From Roseovarius nubinhibens ISM (lineage in GTDB: Bacteria; Pseudomonadota; Alphaproteobacteria; Rhodobacterales; Rhodobacteraceae), in the NCBI RefSeq assembly GCF_000152625.1, contig NZ_CH724156.1:3402602-3466601 (forward strand): a stretch of 64,000 nt of DNA. Reading direction: 5' to 3'. Positions 54,713-63,702 of the stretch are shown here, one piece after another (the stretch's first letter is position 1; each line of letters starts with the position of its first letter). Below the pieces are notes generated by a model. It searched no databases and had not been told where the DNA came from. It saw only the letters and a program-made list of their open reading frames with translations. A program made the position numbers and the translations under genes.

Positions 54713-55675
54713 CTATTTATATTCGATGAGCCGCGCTTCACCGCGCCGCAGCCGCCGCCACCAATAGCCCAAGACGCCCTGCGCCTCGGGAAATTTCGAC
54801 AGCACCGTGAAAAACGCCCAATCCGCCCCCAGCCCCTTGCGCCAGAGCCGCAAAACCTGCGCTGGATAGGCGAGCCACAGCAGCAGCGCCCAAGGGCTCC
54901 ACAACGCGCCCAACAGCCCCGCCAGTGGCAGCAGCAGTCCCCAGAGCACCCCCCGCAGCGTCTCGCGCAGCCAATGCCGCTCGGGCGCGAACCCATAGCG
55001 CGCCGCGCCTTCGGCAAAGGCAAAGCCCGCCCGCCGCGCCCGCCGCCACCATTGGCCAAACCGCGTCAGCGCCGCGTCATGCGCTGTCATCTCGGCATCG
55101 AGCCGCCAAAGCCGCCAGCCCGCCCGCCGCAACCGCAGACAAAGCTCCGGCTCTTCCCCGGCAATCAGCCCGGCATCGAACCCGCCCACCTGCGCAAACG
55201 CCGCATGCCGCACCATGAAATCGCCGCCACAGGCGCGGGTCTCGCCCACCGGCGTGTCCCATTCCCTGTCGATCAACCGGTTGTAGACGCTGGCCTCCGG
55301 CTGCCGCTCGCGCCGCCGCCCACAAACGAGGCCCAGCGCAGGCTCGTCAACCAGCGCCGCCCGCGCCGCATCAATCCACCCCGCGACCACCGAACAATCG
55401 CCATCGATGAACTGAACAAATTCCGCCGCATCTTCGCCCAGCGCCGCAAACCCCGCATTGCGCGCCCGCGCCGCGGTAAAGGGCTGTGTCATATCCAGAT
55501 TGACCACCTCCGCCCCCAGCGCCTCGGCCCGGGCCACGCTGTCATCCTGCGATCCGCTGTCGACATAGATGATCCGCCGCACGCCACCAGCGAGCGAGCC
55601 GAGCGCCGCGCTGAGCCGCTCCCCCTCGTTGCGGCCGATCACCACCGCATCGACCTCGGGCCCTGCCCCGCTCAT
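54713..55675 (-). CDS. Family 2 glycosyltransferase with C-terminal membrane helices
   Basis: A 320-residue GT2. AVVIGRNEGERLSAALGSL near residue 10, IIYVDSGSQDDSV near 35, QFIDGDCSVVAGW with the DGD metal site near 89, GGDFMVRHAAFAQVGGFD near 150, and GEEPELCLRLRRAGW near 172, where ED/EE is the catalytic base region. Two hydrophobic segments follow at about 240-275. It probably extends the repeat unit on the cytosolic face. Its ATG overlaps the stop of the upstream gene by 4 nt. Confidence 0.88.
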   Translation of the reverse strand: MSGAGPEVDAVVIGRNEGERLSAALGSLAGGVRRIIYVDSGSQDDSVARAEALGAEVVNLDMTQPFTAARARNAGFAALGEDAAEFVQFIDGDCSVVAGWIDAARAALVDEPALGLVCGRRRERQPEASVYNRLIDREWDTPVGETRACGGDFMVRHAAFAQVGGFDAGLIAGEEPELCLRLRRAGWRLWRLDAEMTAHDAALTRFGQWWRRARRAGFAFAEGAARYGFAPERHWLRETLRGVLWGLLLPLAGLLGALWSPWALLLWLAYPAQVLRLWRKGLGADWAFFTVLSKFPEAQGVLGYWWRRLRRGEARLIEYK

Positions 55676-56787
55676 GCCGTCACCTGCCAGAGCGGCGTCA
55701 TCTGTTCGACAAACCGGGACGACCGCGCATAATCCTGCATCTTCTGAAACGCCGCCCGCGCAATCCGCTCGCGCCGCGCAGGATCGGCCAGCAAGCCGCG
55801 CACCACCTCGTCAAAATCGCTCAGGTCCCAGCGCAGCGGCACATAGGTCTCGCCGGGCACGAACAGATCGGGATCGGTCTCCACATGGCCCATATCCTGT
55901 TTGAGCAGCACCGCCCCGCACATCACCGCCTCGAAGTCGCGCCAGCACACCTCGCCATAGCCAAACGGGCTAAAGCAGATCTTCGAGCGCCGCAGCTCTT
56001 CCAGGAACCGATCATGCCGGATGCCGGTCCCCACCAGCTTGTTGACGCCCCCCAGCGCGTCAACCGCATCGGCACAGCCCTGCCGCATCTTCTGATACCA
56101 CGGCGTGCCCGCCACCGCGATCCGCGCATGCAGGTCGATGGGGCGCGCGCCTTCGGGAAACGCCCCCCTATCAAAGACCGGCAGCATGAAAGGCGCGGTG
56201 ACAAAGGACGGCCCAAGCCGCAGCTTCTCCCAGAACCCGTCAGGCACCGCAAAACACTGCGCCTCTTGGTCGAGCCCAAAGTGACGCCCATAGAAATCCA
56301 TCAGCGTGGTATCCCCCAGCGTCGGATGCCCATAGGCCGCCCTGTCGCGCAGAAGATGCTTGCTGAGATAGAGATCGACACGCTCGGCCATCATCTCGGC
56401 AAACCGCAGATCGGTCGGCGCGAACCAATCCATGTAAGTGATCCGCGCCTTTGGATTGGCCCTGCGCACCCGGTCGAGCAGCCGGTCGAACTGCGCCTCG
56501 GTCAGATCCATAGTGCTCTGGATCGCCACGGCGCTCGCCCCCTTGGGCGCACTCTCCCCGGTCTCGCCATAGCGGGCCACATTGGCCTCGCGCACCTCCA
56601 CCCCCGCCTGTTTCAGAGCCCGGCGGTAGTAATGGAACGGATAGACCTGACTTTGCGGGATGCGATGATCCACCCCAAGGATCAGCAACCGATGCGGCAG
56701 ATCCCCGTCAAAGGGTCTCTGATAGCGTCCCAGCCGCTTGATCTCCTCCTGGGTCTCCAGCCATTTCATGCGGAACCGGTCGATCAT
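55672..56787 (-). CDS. CgeB-like glycosyltransferase
   Basis: A 371-residue protein with a GT-B-like layout. The C-terminal third (CFSPFGYGEVCWRDFEAVMCGAVLLKQDMGHVETDPDLFVPGETYV, about residues 270-315) matches the glyco_trans_1_2/CgeB signature with the acidic residue before the helix. The N-terminal part (LLILGVDHRIPQSQVYPFHYYRRAL) is a Rossmann-like start. Donor and acceptor unknown. It overlaps both neighbours by 4 nt, forming a three-gene unit with the asparagine-synthase-like and GT2 genes. Confidence 0.78.
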   Translation of the reverse strand: MIDRFRMKWLETQEEIKRLGRYQRPFDGDLPHRLLILGVDHRIPQSQVYPFHYYRRALKQAGVEVREANVARYGETGESAPKGASAVAIQSTMDLTEAQFDRLLDRVRRANPKARITYMDWFAPTDLRFAEMMAERVDLYLSKHLLRDRAAYGHPTLGDTTLMDFYGRHFGLDQEAQCFAVPDGFWEKLRLGPSFVTAPFMLPVFDRGAFPEGARPIDLHARIAVAGTPWYQKMRQGCADAVDALGGVNKLVGTGIRHDRFLEELRRSKICFSPFGYGEVCWRDFEAVMCGAVLLKQDMGHVETDPDLFVPGETYVPLRWDLSDFDEVVRGLLADPARRERIARAAFQKMQDYARSSRFVEQMTPLWQVTA

Positions 56788-58367
56788 CCCCGGGCCTCCA
56801 GCCTATCGCTGATCAAGCGCGCCGGCGACATATGGGCAAACTCCGCCGCCAGCCGCTGAATATCGCGCGCTCGGGTGGCGTCGAGCCCGTCAAGACAAAG
56901 CTGATGCAGATCATAGACCGCCCCATGCACCCGGGTGAGCTGCGGATGCGCCTTCACCCAGCCCAGCGTCGAGCGCAGGCGCCGCTCAGGCCGAAGCGCC
57001 CCGGACACCTGCCACGCCGCCTGCAGATTGCGCCACTTATGGCCAATGCCACAGCGCCCGGCGGCAGGTTGGTCAAACCCCTCCTGATAGGGAATATCCG
57101 ACATCTCGGGAAAGCCGCGGGCAATCGCGTCATCATGAAGCATCTGATCCTTGGTCACGCTATAGGGCAAGGACAGACAGAACCGCGCGAACTCTGGGTC
57201 GAGATAGGGCGTAAAGACCTGCCGCGCCGGCGACAGGATCGCTTGCGGGACGAAATTGATCTCGCGCCGCGTGCGATGGAACATCCAAAACATCTGATAG
57301 GGATCGGGCGCATCGGCATATTGCGCAATCGCCCGCCCCATATGGTCGAGCACCTCGTCGTCGCGCCCCGGCGAATAGACCGGCCCCGCGCCCTGCCCCC
57401 ACTCGGACCGCGAGATCACCCCGCCATGGCCTTTGATCATCCCCAGCGCGATGCCGCGATAATCGCCCTTCTCCGCCAGCTTGTAGAAATCATCCGCCCA
57501 ATCATCGGGATTGGTGAGGATATCGCCCGCAATCCCGTCAAAACCGATGACATCGCGCTGGGCGAAATAATCATGCAGCGGCATCATCTGCGCATGCTCA
57601 TCGGCGCAAAGCCCGGTCAGTGCCATCGCCCGCGTCGCATCCGCCAGCCGTGGCCGCGCATAGCCCAGCACATCATGGGCGATCCCTGCCCTTTGGCACA
57701 GCGCCCGTGCCGCCTGCGCCTCGCTGTTGAACGCATAGCCATTGTGATGAAAGGTCACGCAGGCCTCGGGCGCGCGCCCCTGATGCAAAAGCTCAAGCAG
57801 GATATGCCGCGAATCCCGCCCCCCGCTCAGCGGCAGCACGATCGGCCCGTCGCAATGGGTCAGGATACGCCGCACCGCCTGCCCAAAGAGGCTGATCATC
57901 CCGTCCACCGCATCATCGCGGCTGATCCGCTGCGCTACGGGGATCTCGGCCCCGCCGGTGATCTCCATCCGCCCCGCGCGCCAGACCAGCCGCCCCCCCG
58001 GCGGCAGGACCCGCACATGTTTCAGCGGCGTTTCGTCATTGATGAAAATCCCCACCCGGTGAAACACCGCCAGCGCCAGCTCATCGCGCGTGGTATCCGC
58101 CCCCTGCGCCACCAGTTCGAGCAGCGAGGGCGACACCATCACCTCGCCCTGCTTTTCATAGACAAAAAGCGAATAGAAGCCGAACCGATCCACCTCGGCC
58201 ACGAGCTGCGCGCCATCCCAGGCCCAGGCCCCGCGCATCATGCCAATAGCGGCCCCACCCGGCGCAGGCGTCGATTGCCAGCGCGACAGCCCTTCGACCG
58301 CCGGCCCCTCGGGACCCGCGCGCAGACGAATATAGGGGGCGCTGCCAAGCATGCCTGTCTCTGTCAT
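56784..58367 (-). CDS. Asparagine-synthase-like (ATP-pyrophosphatase) protein in the polysaccharide locus
   Basis: About 527 residues. The C-terminal ATP-pyrophosphatase domain has the P-loop PLSGGRDSRHILLEL (near 180-194), LCADEHAQMMP, and FTPYLDPEFARFCLSLP as in AsnB. The N-terminal domain resembles a glutaminase-like fold but has no Cys2 nucleophile, so glutamine hydrolysis is unlikely; free ammonia or another amine would be needed. Such proteins in polysaccharide clusters may amidate uronic acids (as proposed for WbpS/AsnB-like enzymes), an inference here. The start is ambiguous: ATGs at 58367, 58382 and 58427 are all in frame. First gene of the unit ending at 54713. Confidence 0.75.
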   Translation of the reverse strand: MTETGMLGSAPYIRLRAGPEGPAVEGLSRWQSTPAPGGAAIGMMRGAWAWDGAQLVAEVDRFGFYSLFVYEKQGEVMVSPSLLELVAQGADTTRDELALAVFHRVGIFINDETPLKHVRVLPPGGRLVWRAGRMEITGGAEIPVAQRISRDDAVDGMISLFGQAVRRILTHCDGPIVLPLSGGRDSRHILLELLHQGRAPEACVTFHHNGYAFNSEAQAARALCQRAGIAHDVLGYARPRLADATRAMALTGLCADEHAQMMPLHDYFAQRDVIGFDGIAGDILTNPDDWADDFYKLAEKGDYRGIALGMIKGHGGVISRSEWGQGAGPVYSPGRDDEVLDHMGRAIAQYADAPDPYQMFWMFHRTRREINFVPQAILSPARQVFTPYLDPEFARFCLSLPYSVTKDQMLHDDAIARGFPEMSDIPYQEGFDQPAAGRCGIGHKWRNLQAAWQVSGALRPERRLRSTLGWVKAHPQLTRVHGAVYDLHQLCLDGLDATRARDIQRLAAEFAHMSPARLISDRLEARG

Positions 58368-58533
58368 CACGACCTGTCTCATTCCCAAGCCATCAGGGCC
58401 CAAGCCACCACGGGCCCAAGCCGCCAAAGGGCGGACCTCAATATCTTCTCGCCTGCCTATAGGGTTTTGACGACCGAATAATGACCGGAACCGGGCGACA
58501 GTATAGCAGCACCCCGCATCCCGGCCTTATTCG

Positions 58534-59829
58534 CTAGCGTGCAAAGACGATATCGGCCTGCAGCCCCCCAAGACGCGCACTCTCCCCCAGCCGCAGACTG
58601 CCGCCATGCGCCCGCGCCACATCCATCGCGATAGAGAGGCCAAGCCCGACACCGCTACCCTTGTTCTGATTGCGCGCAGGCTCGAGCCGGGTGAAGGGCT
58701 TGACCGCCTCCTCGCGCAGCGCCGCCGGAATGCCCGGCCCGTCATCCTCGACCCGGATGCGCAGGCTGCGCTCGGTCAGCGCCACCGACACCTCGGCCCG
58801 GTTGCCATAGCGCACCGCATTGCCGACGAGGTTCTCCACCGCGCGCCGTACCGCGCCTTCGCGCAAGGGCAAAACCCCGCCGAGCGCCTCGCCCTCGACC
58901 GCCCCCAGCTCCACCGCCATACCGGCCCGCTGACATTCCTTCACGATATCCGAGACCAGCGCGACCGGGTCCACCGCCCCCATCTCGCCCTCCGCCGTGC
59001 CCCGGGCAAATTCGAGAAACTCGTTCAAGAGCCGCTCCATATCCCGCACATCGCGCAGCATCGCCTCCGCCTCGGCATCGTCGAGCATCGACAGGCTGAG
59101 CCGCAGCCGCGTCAGCGGCGTGCGCAGATCATGGCTTACCCCCGAGAGCATCAAGGTCCGCTGCTCGATATGGCGCTCGATCCGCGCCCGCATATCTAGA
59201 AAAGCGTTCCCCGCCGCCCGCACCTCATTCGCTCCGCTCGGGCGATATTCCTCGATCCGCCCCCGGCCAAAGGCCTCGGCCGCCCGTGCCAATCGGGTGA
59301 TCGGCCGCAGCTGATTGCGCAGATAGAGATAGGCGATGATCGTCATGATCGCCCCCGTCACCACCATATTCACGATGAGCTGATGCGGATTCGACGCCGA
59401 CACCCGCCGCCGATCAAACTGCAGCTCGACCGCTTCCGGCCCATCCGCCACATAGAGCCGCACCCAATTGTCATCCGGCAGGTCCACCGCCAAGAGCCCC
59501 GGCACCTGCCGCTCCATGTTGCGAATGACCAACAGCCCCGTCACATCATACCAGCGCCGCTGATGCGCCCCCGGCGCGTCGTCGCGGGGCAGATCGCGCA
59601 TCGCAATCTCAAGCGCCGCCGCCTCGGCCTCCGGGTCTTCGTCATTGAGAATCAGCAGGATTTCCCGCGCCGTGGCCGTGGTCATCTGCACGGTGACCCC
59701 TTCAAAAAGCCGCTGCGCCGACACCACAGAGACCACCAAAGTCACCGAGATGACCGGCAGCAGCAGGATCAGCGTCGCCCGCCCAGAGAGGCTTCGGGGC
59801 ATATATCGTTTGAGCCAGCGAAAAGACAT
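58534..59829 (-). CDS. EnvZ-like sensor histidine kinase
   Basis: A 431-residue membrane kinase: helix 1 at about 17-37, periplasmic domain to about 150, helix 2 at 153-173, HAMP (NQLRPITRLARAAEAFGRG), phospho-acceptor LSGVSHDLRTPLTRLRLSL (His near 238), N-box ENLVGNAVRYG, G1 EDDGPGIP and G2 GSGVGLGLSIA. The HDLRTPLTR motif is of the EnvZ/OmpR class. No response regulator gene is next to it in this window: upstream is the divergent hydrolase gene and downstream the polysaccharide locus. Its cognate regulator must lie elsewhere. A role in controlling the neighbouring polysaccharide locus is speculative. Confidence 0.9.
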   Translation of the reverse strand: MSFRWLKRYMPRSLSGRATLILLLPVISVTLVVSVVSAQRLFEGVTVQMTTATAREILLILNDEDPEAEAAALEIAMRDLPRDDAPGAHQRRWYDVTGLLVIRNMERQVPGLLAVDLPDDNWVRLYVADGPEAVELQFDRRRVSASNPHQLIVNMVVTGAIMTIIAYLYLRNQLRPITRLARAAEAFGRGRIEEYRPSGANEVRAAGNAFLDMRARIERHIEQRTLMLSGVSHDLRTPLTRLRLSLSMLDDAEAEAMLRDVRDMERLLNEFLEFARGTAEGEMGAVDPVALVSDIVKECQRAGMAVELGAVEGEALGGVLPLREGAVRRAVENLVGNAVRYGNRAEVSVALTERSLRIRVEDDGPGIPAALREEAVKPFTRLEPARNQNKGSGVGLGLSIAMDVARAHGGSLRLGESARLGGLQADIVFAR

Positions 59830-59875
59830 GCGTTACATCTATCCGCAGCCCGCCAGACGCGAAAGAAAAACTCTC

Positions 59876-60829
59876 ATGACCTCCGCCTTCGATCCCGCCG
59901 ATTTCAATCCCGCCCCCGGAGAGGCCACGCCTCTCGCCCCCGGGCTGCGCCGCATCCTAGCGCCGAACCCGTCGCCGATGACCTTTCGCGGCACCAACAC
60001 CTATCTGCTGGGCGCGCGCGACATCGCGGTGATTGATCCCGGCCCGGCGGATGCGGTGCATATGGAGGCGATCCTTGCCGCCCTCACCCCCGGCCAGCGG
60101 ATCAGCCATATTCTCGTGACCCATGCCCATCTCGATCACTCGCCCCTCGCGCGACCGCTGTCCGAGGCCACCGGCGCCCCGGTTCTGGCCTTTGGCGATG
60201 CCGAGGCCGGGCGCAGCGACATTATGCAATCGCTGGCCCTTGGCGGCGCCATCGGCGGCGGCGAAGGCGTCGACAGGGATTTCTCCCCCGACGTCACCCT
60301 CTCTGACGGCGCGGTGATCGAGGGCGAGGGCTGGCAGCTCACCGCGCTCTGGACGCCCGGGCATTTCGGCAATCACCTCTGCTTCGACTGGCAAGGTCAG
60401 GTCTTTTCCGGCGATCTGGTGATGGGCTGGGCGAGCTCGCTGGTCTCGCCCCCCGATGGCGATCTCACCGATTTCATGACCTCCTGCCGCCGCCTCCGCG
60501 CGCTTGCCCCGCAACGCCTCTACCCCGGTCATGGCGCGCCGATTGAGAGCCCCGAAGACCGCATAAGCTGGCTGCTCACCCACCGCGAGGGCCGCGAGAC
60601 CGATATCCTGCGCGCCCTCACCCAAGGCCCCGCCACCGCCCAGAGCCTCGCCCGCGCCATCTACACCGACACGCCCGCGTCCCTCCTGCCCGCCGCCGGC
60701 CGCAATGTGCTCTCCCATCTCATTGATCTCTTGGGGAAAAACCACGTCACCTGCACCGCGCCCCTGGCGCCCGACACAGAATTTTCCCTCAATTCCAACG
60801 CGCTGGAAAAAGATACGAAAAAATTGTGA
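59876..60829 (+). CDS. Metallo-beta-lactamase-fold hydrolase, LACTB2-like
   Basis: A 317-residue soluble hydrolase. The zinc motif HxHxDH is VTHAHLDHSPLA (near residue 81-90); further ligands are in TPGHFGNH (near 160), FSGDLVMG (near 178) and YPGHGAP (near 218). A small helical domain follows (about 240-290), as in LACTB2-type nucleases/hydrolases. The substrate is unknown. Start 59876 is preferred because homologues begin near this ATG; the frame is open to 59645 but overlaps the divergent kinase gene. Confidence 0.9.
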   Translation: MTSAFDPADFNPAPGEATPLAPGLRRILAPNPSPMTFRGTNTYLLGARDIAVIDPGPADAVHMEAILAALTPGQRISHILVTHAHLDHSPLARPLSEATGAPVLAFGDAEAGRSDIMQSLALGGAIGGGEGVDRDFSPDVTLSDGAVIEGEGWQLTALWTPGHFGNHLCFDWQGQVFSGDLVMGWASSLVSPPDGDLTDFMTSCRRLRALAPQRLYPGHGAPIESPEDRISWLLTHREGRETDILRALTQGPATAQSLARAIYTDTPASLLPAAGRNVLSHLIDLLGKNHVTCTAPLAPDTEFSLNSNALEKDTKKL

Positions 60830-60877
60830 ACTCCCTCTGGACGCCACCGAAACCTGTTGCTATATCGCCCCTCGTGT

Positions 60878-60952
60878 TCCGGCGTAGCTCAGCGGTAGAG
60901 CAGTTGACTGTTAATCAATTGGTCGTAGGTTCGATCCCTACCGCCGGAGCCA
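60878..60952 (+). tRNA. tRNA-Asn (GTT)
   Basis: 75 nt with acceptor TCCGGCG/CGCCGGA, D-arm TAGCTCAGCGGTAGAGCA, anticodon loop CTGTTAA (GTT), T-arm GTAGGTTCGATCCCTAC, discriminator G and encoded CCA (60950-60952). An intrinsic terminator follows directly. Confidence 0.97.
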
Positions 60953-60992
60953 AAAAAAGCCCTTAAGTCGCAAAGACTTGAGGGCTTTTTTG
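60953..60992 (+). terminator. Rho-independent terminator of tRNA-Asn
   Basis: AAAAAAGCCCTTAAGTC pairs with GACTTGAGGGCTTTTTT across a GCAAA loop, one G-T or mismatch in the stem, ending in a T tract. Confidence 0.9.
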
Positions 60993-61184
60993 GTTTTCAA
61001 GCCAAACCCAACCCGCCCCCAAAACAGGCGTGTCTCCAAAGACTTGCCTTGCGCCTGCCACGCCGCTAGCACCGCCCGAAACAGGCCTTCTCAAGACCCG
61101 CATTCTTGACAGAGAATTTCACATTCTGGCCCCTTTCCTTTGATTAAAACTGTGCGTTGTTTCTGGTTTTGAGTGAGGCTTGGT

Positions 61185-62912
61185 ATGCGTGCTTACTTTA
61201 TTGTGATTGCCTGTCTTGGGGCGATGATCGGGGTGTTGATGCTCCCCGACCTTCTCATGGGGCTGACCTATCTGACATTCGGGCTCGTGCTTCTGTTCGG
61301 GCTCCTGATCGCCAACCTCTTCGCCCTCATGATCCTCATGATCCCCGCCGTTTTGCTCGGCCGAAAAACACGGGCCGGCGCGGCGCTGCTTGGTGCCGTG
61401 ATCTTCCTCGGAGCGGTTTTTGGCCCGGGCCTTTACCGCAACCACCTTGATCCAAACGCCGCCTGGTTACAGCCCGTCCTCAGCGCCGAGCTGAAGACAC
61501 CGCCGAGATCCGTAGAGCTCTGGACCAAATGGAGCGGCAAAGAGGCCCATGACCTGACCTGCTCTGACATCTGCATGCAGCTCCTGAGAAACCCTGATCT
61601 GGACTGGATCCGCTTGCGTTGGAGTTCAAAGACCGCCGCATTGTTTGCCCGCGATCGGGACGGGCGGCTCAGAGCGCAGGAAAACCACGAACGTCCTGCT
61701 GATGTGATGATCAACGACTACGAGGTGAGCGGCGAATGGCCCCGGCCCGGCAATCTCGACATCTGGGAGGTTCAGTCCCGGCCCGAAGGCTATGTGATCG
61801 TGGACCAGCGCAACCGCAAGGTGATCGCACGCAATCTCGAGGCCAAAGCAAAGGGCGTATGGCACTTTGCCTTCTTGTACATGGATCCGGAGGAACGCGG
61901 CCTGGCCTCCCTACACCTGTGGCGCAACAGCTGGCTCAAAATCTCTGCCGATCCAGATCGCACCCTGAAAAGCGACCTGATCCACTTCGGTCTGTTTGAC
62001 CCGGACATCTCCTATGACACCGTCAACGACCCGGTCATTCTTGACGATGCGGTGCGGAAGATCCTGCAAAGATATCAGAGCCCGCACCCCGCGCCGCTCT
62101 CTGCCGATGAAAAAGATCTGTTGCGGGAATTCGACCTGCAGCTGGACCGGGGCCTCCGCCTGCCCGAACGAAAAGATCTCGTTGCCGAGCTGATCAAACA
62201 AGGGTTCGGCTTTGGCAAGGGGGCCCGAAAGATCCTGGAGGCAGACCCCTCGATCAGATCAGAGCTCTTCGCCATCGCCGCATCGAACTTTCACAACAGA
62301 GATATCTTTGCCGCCAAACTTGCCAAGCTGGAGTTCTACTATCGGCTCGATAGGAACGAGTCTCTGGCAGAGGTCGGCCAATATGAAACAGAACTCGCAA
62401 TGGCGTTCCGTCGCGCCGACCATCAGCGAAAAGTGAACAGCCTGCCTTTGCTGTATTACTTTAAAATGGACCATCCAGACCTGATCCTGGATCAGATCAT
62501 CGCGCTGTTTCCCCCGCTCAGCGACGTCAACCGGCGCTACAGCGACGAAACTTTGCGCGGCTGGCAAGCGCAAGGCGCGGATATCGAGTTCATGCAAGGC
62601 CTGTGGAAAAAGAAAATCATCATCGAGACCCCACCGGATCACATCCAACTCTCCCACCCCGCTATCATAGCCATGGCGAAGATGGAGGATCTCGACCAGG
62701 ATTACCTCCGCAGCTGGATGATGCGCTGGTCCCTCGAACATCACCGTGTCAGGTGGTTTGAAAAAGACGTCAACAAAGCCGTGGTAGATTTGCTCGTCAA
62801 ACATGATCTGCTGGATGTACTCGCGTTCTTGCAAGGCTCCATGTTCCCCAACCGGGGTCTGGACACGCCGCGAGATCCGAGCAAGTTTGCAACCCCCTTG
62901 GTCCTGCGGTGA
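61185..62912 (+). CDS. Large membrane-anchored protein of unknown function
   Basis: About 575 residues. Three hydrophobic segments occupy residues 1-75 (YFIVIACLGAMIGVLML; YLTFGLVLLFGLLIANLF; AGAALLGAVIFLGAVFG); the remaining 500 residues are soluble, probably outside the cytoplasmic membrane or in the periplasm. A Cys pair (LTCSDICMQLL) occurs near residue 124. Charged, mostly helical sequence follows with no recognised domain. Start 61185 has TGAGGCT 7 nt upstream; a GTG at 61173 is the alternative. It stands alone between tRNA-Asn and secG. Its codon use is a little lower in G+C than the neighbours. Function unknown. Confidence 0.7.
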   Translation: MRAYFIVIACLGAMIGVLMLPDLLMGLTYLTFGLVLLFGLLIANLFALMILMIPAVLLGRKTRAGAALLGAVIFLGAVFGPGLYRNHLDPNAAWLQPVLSAELKTPPRSVELWTKWSGKEAHDLTCSDICMQLLRNPDLDWIRLRWSSKTAALFARDRDGRLRAQENHERPADVMINDYEVSGEWPRPGNLDIWEVQSRPEGYVIVDQRNRKVIARNLEAKAKGVWHFAFLYMDPEERGLASLHLWRNSWLKISADPDRTLKSDLIHFGLFDPDISYDTVNDPVILDDAVRKILQRYQSPHPAPLSADEKDLLREFDLQLDRGLRLPERKDLVAELIKQGFGFGKGARKILEADPSIRSELFAIAASNFHNRDIFAAKLAKLEFYYRLDRNESLAEVGQYETELAMAFRRADHQRKVNSLPLLYYFKMDHPDLILDQIIALFPPLSDVNRRYSDETLRGWQAQGADIEFMQGLWKKKIIIETPPDHIQLSHPAIIAMAKMEDLDQDYLRSWMMRWSLEHHRVRWFEKDVNKAVVDLLVKHDLLDVLAFLQGSMFPNRGLDTPRDPSKFATPLVLR

Positions 62913-63174
62913 TGCGGGGCTGGGGCAAGGCCGCCGCCCCATCGCCCCCTCCCGGCGTGGCAGCGGCACCCTTCACATACCCCGCCATCCCCCCACCCCT
63001 GCCGCGCCATTTTGGCCACGACACGCCCACAGCGCATCTGCCGGGTTGCGGCAGCGGGCGGAATTGCCTAAATCACCTGAAATCGAAATGACTCGCGTGC
63101 GTCCGGTCCCGTACCGGATGGCCGCCCATGCGCGTTGACGCGCGCAGCAACCACAGGATCCTACAGGCCCGTCC

Positions 63175-63540
63175 ATGGAAAATGTCGTCCTTACCATCCA
63201 CCTCCTCGTCACGCTGGCCCTGATCGGCGTCGTGCTCCTTCAACGCTCCGAAGGCGGCGGGCTCGGTATGGGCGGCGGCGGCGGGGCTGTCGCGGGCCGT
63301 TCTGCGGCCACCGCGCTGGGCAAGCTGACCTGGGTTCTGGGCTTTGGCCTCTTCGCCACCTCGATCGCGCTCACCGTGATCGCGGCGGAAAAATCGGCCG
63401 GCAGCTCGGTGCTCGATCGTCTGACCGACGCCCCGGCGCAATCGGCCCCGGCCGACGCCCAAGGCGACACCGGCCTCGGCGGCTCGCTCCTGCCCCCGGC
63501 GGCAGGCGATGACACGCCGCTCCTGCCAAGCGCCGAATAA
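63175..63540 (+). CDS. secG: Preprotein translocase subunit SecG
   Basis: A 121-residue inner-membrane component of SecYEG. Two helices (residues 3-22 and 53-74) flank a Gly-rich loop (LLQRSEGGGLGMGGGGG) typical of SecG. The long Ala/Pro/Asp-rich C-terminal tail is common in alphaproteobacterial SecG. It is followed 162 bp later by pyrG, a conserved arrangement in this group. Confidence 0.95.
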   Translation: MENVVLTIHLLVTLALIGVVLLQRSEGGGLGMGGGGGAVAGRSAATALGKLTWVLGFGLFATSIALTVIAAEKSAGSSVLDRLTDAPAQSAPADAQGDTGLGGSLLPPAAGDDTPLLPSAE

Positions 63541-63568
63541 TCCACAAGCTTTAGAGGAAGGCAAAAGA

Positions 63569-63589
63569 ACCGCAACATCATCTTGCGGT
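63569..63589 (+). terminator. Weak hairpin after secG
   Basis: ACCGCAA CATCATC TTGCGGT is a perfect 7-bp stem in the secG-pyrG gap, without a strong T tract, so it may be only a partial terminator. Confidence 0.3.
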
Positions 63590-63702
63590 CACCTTGCGCC
63601 TTTATCTCGATTGCTATAAGAGTTGAGTCCCGTGGTGCTGCGGGTCTCAGAGACCGAATCGTGCCATCTCAGAGGCCAGAAATCACGGGGGACTGCCATC
63701 CT

